From Oceanipulchritudo sp049975345 (GTDB taxonomy: Bacteria; Verrucomicrobiota; Verrucomicrobiia; Opitutales; Oceanipulchritudinaceae), in NCBI GenBank assembly GCA_049975345.1, contig JBNGDP010000049.1, positions 1-23,855 of the forward strand: DNA of 23,855 nt, written 5' to 3'. Shown one piece after another: positions 15,941 through 23,429 of the stretch. Below the pieces are notes generated by a model. It did not search any database. It was not told the origin of the DNA and saw only the letters and a program-made list of their open reading frames with translations. A program made the position numbers and the translations under genes. Each line of letters opens with the position of its first letter. Positions within the stretch are counted from its first letter, which is position 1.

Positions 15941-16807
15941 TCAGTGGGCATGTTCCTCCCCGTCGCCGTGGTTGCAGATCAGGCCGATATAGACAGCCGT
16001 CAACAGCGTGAAGACAAGGGCCTGCACCGATCCGATCAGGATTTCCAGAAAATAGAAGGGAATGGGGACGAACCAGGAGACCAGGTCGGTCATGTTGGCC
16101 AACAGGTTTTCTCCGCCGAAAACATTGCCGAAAAGCCGGAAGGAAAGGGAAACCGGCCGGAAGAGGATCGACACGACCTCGATGATCCCGACCATGAAAA
16201 AGATCGGGAACAGGAAAATGTAGATGACTTTCGGCACTTCCCTGGGGTCGGCCTTGTTCCCGAACAGGTCATACAGGAGGACCTTCAGGCCCGCATAGCG
16301 CAGGACAAACCATGTCCAGCTCACGACCGCGGCGACAATGGCCAGCCCGATGGTCATGTTCAGGTCGGCGTTGCCGGGCCGCATCCAGTACTTCAGGTGG
16401 CCGTGCTCATCGTAAAAGCCGAAAGCCCCCACCCCGGGCAGCATCCCGCTCCAGTTTTGAATCAAAATGAAAGTGAAGAGCCCGATCAGGAGCGGAAAGA
16501 CCCTGCCGATCATCTGCTTGCCGACGATCGGTTCCATGATTCCCCGGATTCCACCAAGGAGGTTCTCGACAATCGCCTGCCCGGTCGTCGGGATAAGAGT
16601 CGGTTTTCCCACCATCAGCCGGATCCCGATAATGAGGATCAGAGAAATCGCCCAACTCATGACCATCGAGTTCGTGATCGGCAGCCCAAATGGCGTGTGT
16701 TCGATCAGATTGTACGGGCTGGCGGAAACAGCGTGCATCTCAGTCGCTGCAAAGAACCCGGCCAGTGGCAAAACCCCCTGCGCCAACTGCTTGAACCCGA
16801 TTTGCAT
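15941..16807 (-). CDS. atpB: F-type ATP synthase a subunit
   Basis: Subunit a forms the ion half-channels next to the c-ring. From ATG 16807 it is 288 residues. It begins with a signal-like stretch (MQIGFKQLAQGVLPLAGFFAATEMHA) followed by five or six transmembrane helices. The essential arginine is R224 in PVSLSFRLFGNVFGGENLL. Features such as TTGQAIVENLLGGIRG and FPLLIGLFTFILIQNWSGMLPG are typical. An in-frame TTG at 16837 would extend it, but ATG 16807 has an AGGGAT ribosome site 7 bases upstream and is preferred. It is the first gene of the atp operon; no atpI or atpZ precedes it here. Confidence 0.96.
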   Translation of the reverse strand: MQIGFKQLAQGVLPLAGFFAATEMHAVSASPYNLIEHTPFGLPITNSMVMSWAISLILIIGIRLMVGKPTLIPTTGQAIVENLLGGIRGIMEPIVGKQMIGRVFPLLIGLFTFILIQNWSGMLPGVGAFGFYDEHGHLKYWMRPGNADLNMTIGLAIVAAVVSWTWFVLRYAGLKVLLYDLFGNKADPREVPKVIYIFLFPIFFMVGIIEVVSILFRPVSLSFRLFGNVFGGENLLANMTDLVSWFVPIPFYFLEILIGSVQALVFTLLTAVYIGLICNHGDGEEHAH

Positions 16808-17099
16808 GTCTTGATCCCTGCCTGTGAAAAGGAGCAATGGATGGATGCTCTTGTGCCGGGCGTCAACCTTTCTATCGTTTTTTTACTCACCGGGTTATGG
16901 GCACAGGTTGCGAATGAAACCACTGGCGTTGTGTTGAGAAATTGTGAACAGTGTTACCGGCATTCCGCCAACATTCCGGCGGACAGGCTTGTGCCCGTCT
17001 TTTTGCGATTTAACGCGTTGACAGGGAATGCCTTGGAGAGATGTTCTCATTTTCACAGGACAGAAGAAGAAGAAGTTCTTTATATATAAGATAATAATA
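16808..17099. other. Divergent intergenic region between atpB and the small membrane gene
   Basis: About 290 bp with no convincing gene. It must hold the promoter of the whole minus-strand atp operon, but I could not pick out a strong minus-strand -35/-10 pair. On the plus strand a perfect TTGACA lies at 17018-17023; the best -10 partner is a poor GATGTT at 17040-17045 (spacer 16). Just before the small gene, 17077-17100 is almost pure A/T (TTCTTTATATATAAGATAAT), very unlike its surroundings and compatible with DNA melting or a second promoter. No terminator or known RNA was recognised. Confidence 0.5.
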
Positions 17100-17318
17100 A
17101 TGATTCATAACAGGGACATGCCGGGAGCCAGGGACATCACAAAGGATCTGGGAAAGCTGCGGAAACGGAACCTTCTGCCAGCCGGCGAACCCCCTGTGCT
17201 GCCGGCCGGTCCCCCGGGGGAAAGAAGGCAGGCCTTCAACGCCTTCGGGTTCTTCTTCTGGACCATTATTTTCCTCTTTTTGTTCCTCCAGGGGGTGTTT
17301 CTGATCTGGCTTGCCTGA
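17100..17318 (+). CDS. Small single-pass membrane protein, unknown
   Basis: I do not recognise this 72-residue protein. It has a basic, proline-containing N-terminal half (RDITKDLGKLRKRNLLPAG, then PPVLPAGPPGERR) and one strong hydrophobic helix at about 48-71 (FGFFFWTIIFLFLFLQGVFLIW), placing the N-terminus in the cytoplasm by the positive-inside rule. Its stop overlaps the trmB start as TGATG, so translation is probably coupled. ATG 17100 has no ribosome site and ATG 17118 has one that is too close, so the start is uncertain; a further upstream frame to 17028 exists but would add an odd lysine-rich lead. Being next to atpB raises the thought of an ATP synthase-related role, but it is on the other strand and nothing more supports that. 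Confidence 0.62.
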   Translation: MIHNRDMPGARDITKDLGKLRKRNLLPAGEPPVLPAGPPGERRQAFNAFGFFFWTIIFLFLFLQGVFLIWLA

Positions 17319-17944
17319 TGGGTCCGGGGCAACAACCACTCTCGCCGGGCCACGCCGCCTTTCTCAAGGCCCGGAATGCGCGCATTGACGGGCTCCGTGA
17401 CTGGTTTCAGGAAAATTATCCGGATCCCGCGGACATCGTCCTCGAAATCGGCTGCGGGCACGGGCATTACCTGGCGGCCTATGCCGGGCTGCATCCGCAC
17501 CAGGCATGCCTGGGAATCGACCTCGTGACCAAGCGGGTGGAAAAGGCGCGGCGCAAGCGGGACCAAAGGGGGCTGCACAACCTGCAGTTTCTCAAGGCGG
17601 AAGTCGTGGAGTGCCTGGAGGCATGGCCGGAGCGTCTGGCTGTGCAGCGGATCCTTGTTCTGTTTCCTGATCCCTGGCCGAAAAAACGGCATGCCAAGAA
17701 CCGGATCCTTCAGACTTCCCTGCTCTCCGCCCTCGCCCGGCACGCCCGGCGCGGGGCCCCGCTGCATTTCCGCACGGACGATGAAGGCAACTTCGCCTGG
17801 GGAATGGATGTCATCGCAGCCCATCCTGATTGGGCGATTGATGATGCGGCCACCTGGCCCCTGGAAAACCCTTCCTTCTTCCAGGATCTCTTCGAGAAGT
17901 ATTTTTCACTGACCGCCCGTTGTACCGGAGGTCACCGGGTGTGA
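17318..17944 (+). CDS. trmB: tRNA (guanine-N7)-methyltransferase
   Basis: TrmB uses S-adenosylmethionine to form 7-methylguanosine at position 46 of many tRNAs. The 208-residue protein has the Rossmann SAM-binding motif VLEIGCGHGHYL (41-52), GIDL (66-69), a NLQFLKAEVVE segment, and the family signature LFPDPWPKKRHAKNRI (115-130). The last residues differ from the usual T-K-F-E-x-R-G ending; the tail lies in the 39 bp shared with the end of phoR on the other strand, which may have shaped it. The ATG overlaps the stop of the small membrane gene (TGATG). Confidence 0.93.
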   Translation: MGPGQQPLSPGHAAFLKARNARIDGLRDWFQENYPDPADIVLEIGCGHGHYLAAYAGLHPHQACLGIDLVTKRVEKARRKRDQRGLHNLQFLKAEVVECLEAWPERLAVQRILVLFPDPWPKKRHAKNRILQTSLLSALARHARRGAPLHFRTDDEGNFAWGMDVIAAHPDWAIDDAATWPLENPSFFQDLFEKYFSLTARCTGGHRV

Positions 17945-19228
17945 GCTCGCCTCCCCCGTCTCCGCTTGAGGAAGGGGCAGGCGGATGAGAATCCGGGTCC
18001 CCTCCCCTTTACCGCTCCTGGCCTCGATCCGCCCCCCGTGCTGGACCACGATATGCTTCACGATGGAAAGCCCAAGGCCGGTGCCCCCCGATTCCCGGGA
18101 ACGGCCCTTTTCCACCCGGTAAAACCGCTGGAAAATGTGCGGGAGGTCCTTTTCAGGAATGCCTTGCCCGTCGTCCGCCACCGTCAGGAGGAGCGCATCC
18201 GGCTCCAGCTCCGTCCGGATCCGGATTTCCCGGAAGCCACGGGCGTGCCGGATCACGTTGTCGAGGAGGTTGTTCAAGACCTGGGACAGCCGCAGCGGGT
18301 CGACAAACACAACGTCGTTGCCTTCCGCCAGTTCCAGCTTCAGCGACTGCGTTTGCGGATCCAGGCTGGAACGGAAGGTTTCAGCGAGGTCCTGAAGGAA
18401 ACCCGAGAGTGAAACACGTTCCCGTTGCAGGACCATTTCCGTTGATTCCAGGCGGGACAGCAGCAGCAGGTCCTGCAGCAGGCTGTGCAGCCGCTCCGAG
18501 TTGCCGCGGATCTTCTCCAGAAAACGGGTCTTCTCCTCCGGCGTCAGCTCCTCCTGGTCCTCGATCAGGGTCTGGGCGAAACCCTTGATGATCGTCACCG
18601 GTGTCCGCAATTCGTGCGACACGTTGGCCACAAAATCCGTCCGCATTTTTTCCAGCTTCTTCTGCCGCGTGATGTCGTGAAAGACAAACAGGGTGTGGAA
18701 CCGGTCGGGCCGGGGCTCCACCCGGACACGGGCCGCGCTCACCTCCAGCCAGAATAGCTGCTTGCCGATCTGGACCTCCATCTCCCGGCTCCTGCCCGTC
18801 CCATCCCGGCGGATTTCCTCCAGCAACTCCAGGAAGGCGGAACCCCGGATGCAGGTGTCGAGGCGGAGCCCCTGTGGGTTTTCCCCCGCTGAAACCAGCT
18901 CCCGGAACGCCGGATTGGCGGAGAGGATCGTGTGCTCCGCGTCCACCATGACCACGGCCTCCCTGAGGTTGCCCAGGACGGCCTGGATCTGGTTGTGGCG
19001 TTCGTCCCCCGATCCGCTGGCTTTCCTGTGCTCCGCCAGAAGCTGGTTCACGGACCGGACCAGCCGGTCCAGCCGGTACCCGCGGATAAACGGCCCGTTC
19101 CGCTCGAGAAGAAGCGGTTCCCCGTGCTCGGCCGCCTCCTGGAGCTCCCTTATGATCCGGCCAAGGGCGCGGAGCCGCCAGCCGAGAAAAAGGGCCAGGA
19201 CCAGGAATATGGCAGCAAGTAGGGACAA
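17906..19228 (-). CDS. phoR: PhoR-like sensor histidine kinase
   Basis: This 440-residue kinase has one N-terminal membrane helix (about 2-17) instead of the two most sensors have, a linker, a PAS domain (about 80-190, AVVMVDAEHTILSANPAF), HisKA and HATPase. The H-box FVANVSHELRTP carries H205; the N-box has N319 and N324, and DDGQGIP (352-358) and GTGLGLS (382-388) close the ATP site. With no sizeable periplasmic domain it resembles PhoR, which reads phosphate status through the transporter complex rather than an external ligand. The start is TTG at 19228, with AAGGGTG upstream and no ATG or GTG nearby. It follows phoB by 16 bp. Calling it PhoR rests on architecture and the PhoB-like partner; no pst or phoU genes are visible. 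Confidence 0.85.
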   Translation of the reverse strand: MSLLAAIFLVLALFLGWRLRALGRIIRELQEAAEHGEPLLLERNGPFIRGYRLDRLVRSVNQLLAEHRKASGSGDERHNQIQAVLGNLREAVVMVDAEHTILSANPAFRELVSAGENPQGLRLDTCIRGSAFLELLEEIRRDGTGRSREMEVQIGKQLFWLEVSAARVRVEPRPDRFHTLFVFHDITRQKKLEKMRTDFVANVSHELRTPVTIIKGFAQTLIEDQEELTPEEKTRFLEKIRGNSERLHSLLQDLLLLSRLESTEMVLQRERVSLSGFLQDLAETFRSSLDPQTQSLKLELAEGNDVVFVDPLRLSQVLNNLLDNVIRHARGFREIRIRTELEPDALLLTVADDGQGIPEKDLPHIFQRFYRVEKGRSRESGGTGLGLSIVKHIVVQHGGRIEARSGKGEGTRILIRLPLPQAETGEASSHPVTSGTTGGQ

Positions 19229-19244
19229 AATAACTACACCCTTG

Positions 19245-19946
19245 TCAGGCCGGCTCGTTGATGCGGTACCCCACCCCGCGGACCGTCTCGATCAGGTCCG
19301 CCCGCTCGCTCAGCTTCTCCCGCAGCCGGCGGATGTGCGTGTCGATGGTGCGCGTCTCCGTGTCGGTGTCGTAGTTCCACACGTTCACGAGGAGGTTCTC
19401 CCGCGACTGTACCCTGCCCTTGCGCTGCATCAGCAGCTTCAGCAGCTTGAATTCCGTGGCCGTCAGCTCGACAGGGCTCCCCCCCGCCGTGACCCGGTGC
19501 ATCTCCTCGTCGAGAACGATGTCGGCGACCTGCAGCTGCTTCTTTTCGGCTTCGCCCTCGCGGGCCATCCGCTTGAAGATGAGGCCGATGCGCAGGGCCA
19601 GCTCCTTGGTGTCGAAAGGCTTGGGAAGATAGTCGTCGGCGCCTGATTCAAGGCCCTTGATGCGGTCCTCCACCTCCCCCCTCGCCGTCAGGAAAACAAT
19701 GGGAACCGCGCTCAGCTTGCTGTCCGCCCGAATCATGCGGCAGATCTTCAGACCGTCGAGCTCCGGCATCATGATGTCGAGGACAAAAAGGTCCGGGTTG
19801 AACTCCCGCGCCTTGCCCATGATCTCCAGCGGGTTGTTGATGACCTCGACCTCGTATCCCTCCCGCTTCAGCTTGTAGGAAACCAGTTCGGTGACGTCCG
19901 GTTCGTCATCTACCACCAAAATGCGCCTTCCTGTCCTGTTGCTCAT
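19245..19946 (-). CDS. phoB: PhoB/OmpR-family response regulator
   Basis: From ATG 19946 the regulator is 233 residues with a receiver (about 8-125) and a winged-helix DNA-binding domain (about 138-230). The receiver has the acidic pair D13-D14, phospho-acceptor D57 (LFVLDIMMPELDG), the LTARGE switch region and K109 (PKPF). The C-terminal part shows LTATEFKLLKLL, the recognition region RTIDTHIRRLREKL and the family ending ETVRGVGYRI. An upstream extension of the frame by 37 residues is not supported. The transcript has GGAAGGAGG 11 bases before the ATG, followed by a small stem. A Pho-box-like repeat lies upstream. Together with phoR it likely controls phosphate-starvation genes; this assignment is an inference from type and context. 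Confidence 0.86.
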   Translation of the reverse strand: MSNRTGRRILVVDDEPDVTELVSYKLKREGYEVEVINNPLEIMGKAREFNPDLFVLDIMMPELDGLKICRMIRADSKLSAVPIVFLTARGEVEDRIKGLESGADDYLPKPFDTKELALRIGLIFKRMAREGEAEKKQLQVADIVLDEEMHRVTAGGSPVELTATEFKLLKLLMQRKGRVQSRENLLVNVWNYDTDTETRTIDTHIRRLREKLSERADLIETVRGVGYRINEPA

Positions 19947-20006
19947 GAGGGATATATCCTCCTTCCATTGTAACAATGATCTTCGGGCCTTTTGGCAACG
20001 CCTATT

Positions 20007-20024
20007 TATGTGAATTCTATGTGA
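20007..20024 (-). promoter_or_regulatory. Candidate Pho box upstream of phoB
   Basis: Two perfect copies of TCACATA (minus strand; 20018-20024 and 20007-20013) occur with a 4-bp A/T-rich spacer, an 11-bp period. This geometry, 7-bp direct repeats 11 bp apart, is that of the Pho box bound by PhoB/PhoP dimers. Its inner TTCACA also fits the TT(A/C/T)ACA half-site of Gram-positive PhoP. The position, 60-80 bp before the regulator's own start codon, suggests autoregulation. It is not the Escherichia coli consensus, so the call is tentative. Confidence 0.5.
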
Positions 20025-20031
20025 CGAAAGG

Positions 20032-20045
20032 CCGTCCCCGGACGG
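20032..20045 (-). terminator. Weak candidate terminator after mnmG
   Basis: CCGTC (20032-20036) and GACGG (20041-20045) form a 5-bp stem with a 4-base loop, 35 bp after the mnmG stop. On the minus strand only CCTTTCG follows, so the T-run is poor. It may slow read-through into phoB rather than end transcription. Confidence 0.3.
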
Positions 20046-20080
20046 GGTAAAAACCACGCATCTAGTTGACAGCCATGGCC

Positions 20081-21978
20081 TTAGGGACGCCCCAGGGCGA
20101 TCATAAGGATGGTTACATCGGTCGGGTTGACGCCGGAGATGCGCGAGGCCTGCCCAAGATTGTCCGGCTGGATGGCTTCCAGCTTCTGTGCGGATTCCGC
20201 CCGTAAACCGGCAACCTTCCGGTAATCAAATCCCCGTGGGATGCGGATGCGGTCGGTGTCGGCGAGACGGGCGACCATGCGCATTTCCCGTTCAAGGTAA
20301 CCGCGATAGCGGACCCGGTAGAGAATTTCCTCCCGGGTTGGCTCCGGTTGTGATCGCAGGCCGTGCGGCAGTTCCGCCGGGTCCCCTCGCCTGCGCAACC
20401 AGTCCCCCCAGGTTCCGCCGGATCTGGTTTCCCGCTCCAACCATTCCACCCAATGGTCCACGGCGTTTTTCTTGGCCTGGATGCGGCGCAACCGGTCCGT
20501 GTCGACCAGATTGTAGCGGCCGGCCAGCGGCAGGAGCCGGAGTTCCGCCGAACCCTGGTTGAAAAGAAGGCGGTGCTCGGCCCGGGAAGTGAACATCCGG
20601 TAGGGTTCGGTGGTGCCCTTGGTGACGAGATCGTCTATCAGCACGCCGATATAGGCGGTTTCGCGACCGATCACCACCGGATCCTCGCCCCGGATTTTCA
20701 GGACCGCGTTGATGCCGGCCACAAGGCCCTGGGCCGCGGCCTCCTCGTAACCGGAGGTGCCGTTGATCTGGCCCGCGAAAAACAGGTTTTCGACTTTCTT
20801 GGACTCCAGGGAGGCGAAAAGCTGGGTGGGTTGCGCGAAGTCGTATTCCACGGCGTAGGCGGGCCGGAGCATGAGGGCGTGTTCGAGCCCGGGAATGGTT
20901 TTCAGGATTTCCTCCTGGATGTCGTAGGGCAGGCTGGTGGAAAGGCCGTTGATATACCATTCATCGGTATGGCGTCCCTCGGGTTCGAGGAAAAGCTTGT
21001 GCTGGGGCTTGTCGCTGAAGCGGACAACCTTGTCCTCGATGGAGGGGCAATACCGGGGCCCGGTTCCCTCGATTTCCCCGGCGTAGAGGGCGGACTGGCT
21101 CAGGTTTTTGTTGATGATGCGGTGGGTCTCCCGGGTGGTTGCCGTTTCCCAGCACGGCGTCTGTTCGGATCCGGGAACCCAGCCGGGCCGGATCTGGTGG
21201 GGTTGTTCCACGTGGAACAGGAGCTTGTGGAAGGATTCGTGGAAGATCCGCCGGCCCTGTTCCACGTGGAACAGGGGTGTGTCGGAACGCGTGTCGTAAA
21301 AAGCGAAGAGCGGGGCGGGGAAGTCGCCGTGTTGCGGCCGGAGCCGGGAAAAATCGATGGAGCGCCCCAGGATGCGGCAGGGGGTCCCGGTCTTGAGCCG
21401 GGAAAGGGCGATTCCGGCCTCCTGAAAGGAGCCGGAGAGAGCGCGCGCACTGAAATCGCCCATGCGGCCGCTTTGGCCCGGCCCACATGCATCAGGGCGC
21501 GGAGGAAGGTGCCCGTGGTGACAACAACGACCCGGGCATGGAAATCGACCCCAAGCTGGGTCCGGACGCCGACAACCCTGCCGGATTTGTAGATCAAGCC
21601 ACTGACCACGGCCTGGAACACCCGCAGAAGGGGAGTGAGCTCCAGGGTATGCTTCATGCGGAACTGGTAGGCCTTCTTGTCGCATTGGGCGCGGCAGGCC
21701 TGGACTGCCGGTCCCTTGGACGCATTCAGAAGCCGGAACTGGATGGCCGTGACATCGGTATTGACCGCCATTTCCCCGCCGAGGGCATCGATTTCACGCA
21801 CCATGTGCCCTTTGGCCAGGCCGCCAATGGCCGGGTTGCAAGACATCTGGGCGATGGTGTCGATATTTCCGGTCAGCAGGAGCGTGCGGGCCCCCATGCG
21901 GGCGGCGGCGAGGGCAGCCTCGCAACCTGCGTGGCCGGCCCCGCAGACAATGATGTCAAAGCCCCTTGAAGAATTCAT
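20081..21978 (-). CDS. mnmG: tRNA uridine-5-carboxymethylaminomethyl enzyme MnmG, interrupted by a frameshift
   Basis: MnmG (GidA) binds FAD and, with MnmE, adds the carboxymethylaminomethyl group to U34 of certain tRNAs. The two reading frames together give about 632 residues, the normal length. The first frame has the FAD motif CGAGHAGCEAALAAARMG (12-29) and CNPAIGGLAKGH, ending in TTGTFLRALMHVG (154-166). The second resumes at GQSGRMGDFSARAL and continues through LKTGTPCR, GPRYCPSIEDK, FAGQINGTSGYEEA and the helical tail. A single missing base near 21479-21483 explains the break. Relative to the Escherichia coli protein there is an extra segment of about 40 residues (about 230-270) that contains two copies of FHVEQ, each encoded by a parS-like palindrome. 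It starts 17 bp after mnmE. Confidence 0.88.
21204..21219. promoter_or_regulatory. parS-like centromere site, copy 1
   Basis: A perfect 16-bp palindrome, TGTTCCACGTGGAACA, which fits the bacterial parS consensus TGTTNCACGTGNAACA recognised by ParB (Spo0J). It lies inside the mnmG coding sequence and is translated on the minus strand as FHVEQ. Confidence 0.85.
21258..21273. promoter_or_regulatory. parS-like centromere site, copy 2
   Basis: A second perfect copy of the same 16-bp palindrome, 54 bp from the first (start to start). Here the symmetry reaches 22 bp (21255-21276) because CCC and GGG flank the core. It also encodes LFHVEQ of MnmG. Two copies this close are a typical ParB loading cluster, usually near the replication origin. 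Confidence 0.88.
21476..21486 (-). other. Frameshift site in mnmG
   Basis: The transcript reads CAT GTG GGC CGGGCCAAAGC. The first frame holds up to GGC (21481-21483) and the second from CCG GGC CAA, sharing base 21481, so one base is missing. Restoring one C gives GGGCCCGGGCC and an uninterrupted HVG-P-GQSGRMGDF. A short GC-run deletion in sequencing or assembly is the simplest explanation, though a true mutation cannot be ruled out. Confidence 0.85.
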
Positions 21979-21995
21979 AAGTTATTGATAAATAG

Positions 21996-23348
21996 TTACT
22001 TACCAATACAAAAGGCGCCGAACAGGCGGTCCAGCACGGCTTCGTTGTCGATTTTTCCGGTGATCTCACCCATGGCATCGATGGCGGCGTGGAGGTCGGA
22101 GGCGACGAGCTCGGGGGCTTCCGCGTTGCGGAGTTTGTCGAGGGCCCCGGCGAGACAGTCCCGGGCGGACTGGAGGGAACCGGCGTGGCGGGCGCAAACG
22201 ATGACGGCGTTCTCATCGGGAACGACGAGTCCTTCCTCGAGGACGCGGCGGATGGCCCCGCGGAGATCCTCCAGGCCGGCATGGGCGGCGGCGGAAATGC
22301 GGACATGGGGGCATTCGGGGGCAAAGGCGGGGAGATCCTCGCGGACGGCGAGGTCGGTCTTGTTCTCCACCACGACGGTGTTGCGGGCATGGAGGGCGTG
22401 GACAACGGCATCGGGCAGGGCGGGGGGAGGGCGGGTCGAATCAAGGACCACGAGGAGCAGGTCGGCGGATTCGATCTGCTGCAGGGAGCGGTGGATTCCC
22501 TGTTGCTCGAGTGCCGATGCGGCCTCGTGGAGCCCGGCCGTGTCGATGACCCGGAGAAGGTAGGGGCCGACATGGATGCGTTCCTCCACGTAGTCGCGCG
22601 TCGTGCCGGGTTCGGCGGAAACGATGACGCGATCCTCACCGGTGAGGGCGTTGAGAAGGCTGGATTTGCCGACGTTGGGTTCCCCGAGAATGACGCATTT
22701 GACCCCGTCGTGCAGCAGGGAGCTGTATTTGCGGGTGGCGATCAGGTGCTCCATCTCCGCGGACAGGGACTTCAGGTCGGCGGCCGGTCCTTCATGGTCC
22801 TCGGGGGGGAGGTCCTCCTCGGGAAAGTCGATGTAGGCTTCCAGGTTCGCGGTGATCCGCAGGAGCCTGTCCACGAGCTGGTTGACGGCCTCCCCGACGG
22901 AGCCGGCGAGTTGTCTCCGGGCCGCCTCGAGGGCGCGATCGGAGCGGGCCCGGATGAGCTGAACGACCGCCTCGGCCTGGCTCAGGTCCAGTTTGCCGTT
23001 CAGGAAGGCCCGGCGGGTGAACTCCCCGGGGCCGGCCAGGCGGCAGCCCCGCTCCAGAAGGTCGTCCAGGATTTTCCGGACCAGCCAGGGGTTGCCGTGC
23101 GGGCTCAGTTCAAGGACCGTTTCCCCGGTATAGGACCGCTGGTCCGGATAGAGGACATAGACAACGGTATCGAGGATCCGGCCCGCCCGCGTCGTGTAGG
23201 CTCCAAGGGTGGCCCGGCGGGGTGGGGGAGGGCGGCCGAAAATACCCCCCACCAACTGCGGCACCAGGGGCCCGGAAACCCGCACCACGGCAAGGGCCGC
23301 CTCCCCGGAGGCCGTTGCCGGCGCGACAATGGTATCACTCGGGCTCAT
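21996..23348 (-). CDS. mnmE: tRNA modification GTPase MnmE
   Basis: MnmE (TrmE) is the GTPase partner of MnmG in U34 modification. From ATG 23348 it is 450 residues, the normal size; an open frame upstream adds an unlikely proline- and arginine-rich lead. The N-terminal folate-binding domain opens with DTIVAPATASGEAALAVVRVSG and contains GPGEFTRRAFLNGKLDLSQAEAV. The GTPase motifs are G1 GEPNVGKSS, G2/G3 GTTRDYVEE and DTAGLH, and G4 ENKTD. The C-terminus FGAFCIGK keeps the catalytic cysteine box. No clear ribosome site is seen. It is directly followed by mnmG on the same strand, the two partners in one operon. Confidence 0.96.
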   Translation of the reverse strand: MSPSDTIVAPATASGEAALAVVRVSGPLVPQLVGGIFGRPPPPRRATLGAYTTRAGRILDTVVYVLYPDQRSYTGETVLELSPHGNPWLVRKILDDLLERGCRLAGPGEFTRRAFLNGKLDLSQAEAVVQLIRARSDRALEAARRQLAGSVGEAVNQLVDRLLRITANLEAYIDFPEEDLPPEDHEGPAADLKSLSAEMEHLIATRKYSSLLHDGVKCVILGEPNVGKSSLLNALTGEDRVIVSAEPGTTRDYVEERIHVGPYLLRVIDTAGLHEAASALEQQGIHRSLQQIESADLLLVVLDSTRPPPALPDAVVHALHARNTVVVENKTDLAVREDLPAFAPECPHVRISAAAHAGLEDLRGAIRRVLEEGLVVPDENAVIVCARHAGSLQSARDCLAGALDKLRNAEAPELVASDLHAAIDAMGEITGKIDNEAVLDRLFGAFCIGK

Positions 23349-23429
23349 TCTGTACAGGGGAATTGAAATGTACCGGGAAGCAACATCTTTTGCTTTTCTT
23401 TTGCGGGGCCGACCGGCTATCCATGGGGA

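Noticed and set aside
17018..17045. A confident sigma-70 promoter based on TTGACA
   Set aside because: The -35 is perfect but no acceptable -10 lies 16-18 bp downstream, so it is only mentioned under the intergenic region.
21476..21486. Programmed ribosomal frameshift in mnmG
   Set aside because: There is no slippery heptamer, pause stem or known precedent in MnmG; a one-base indel explains it more simply.
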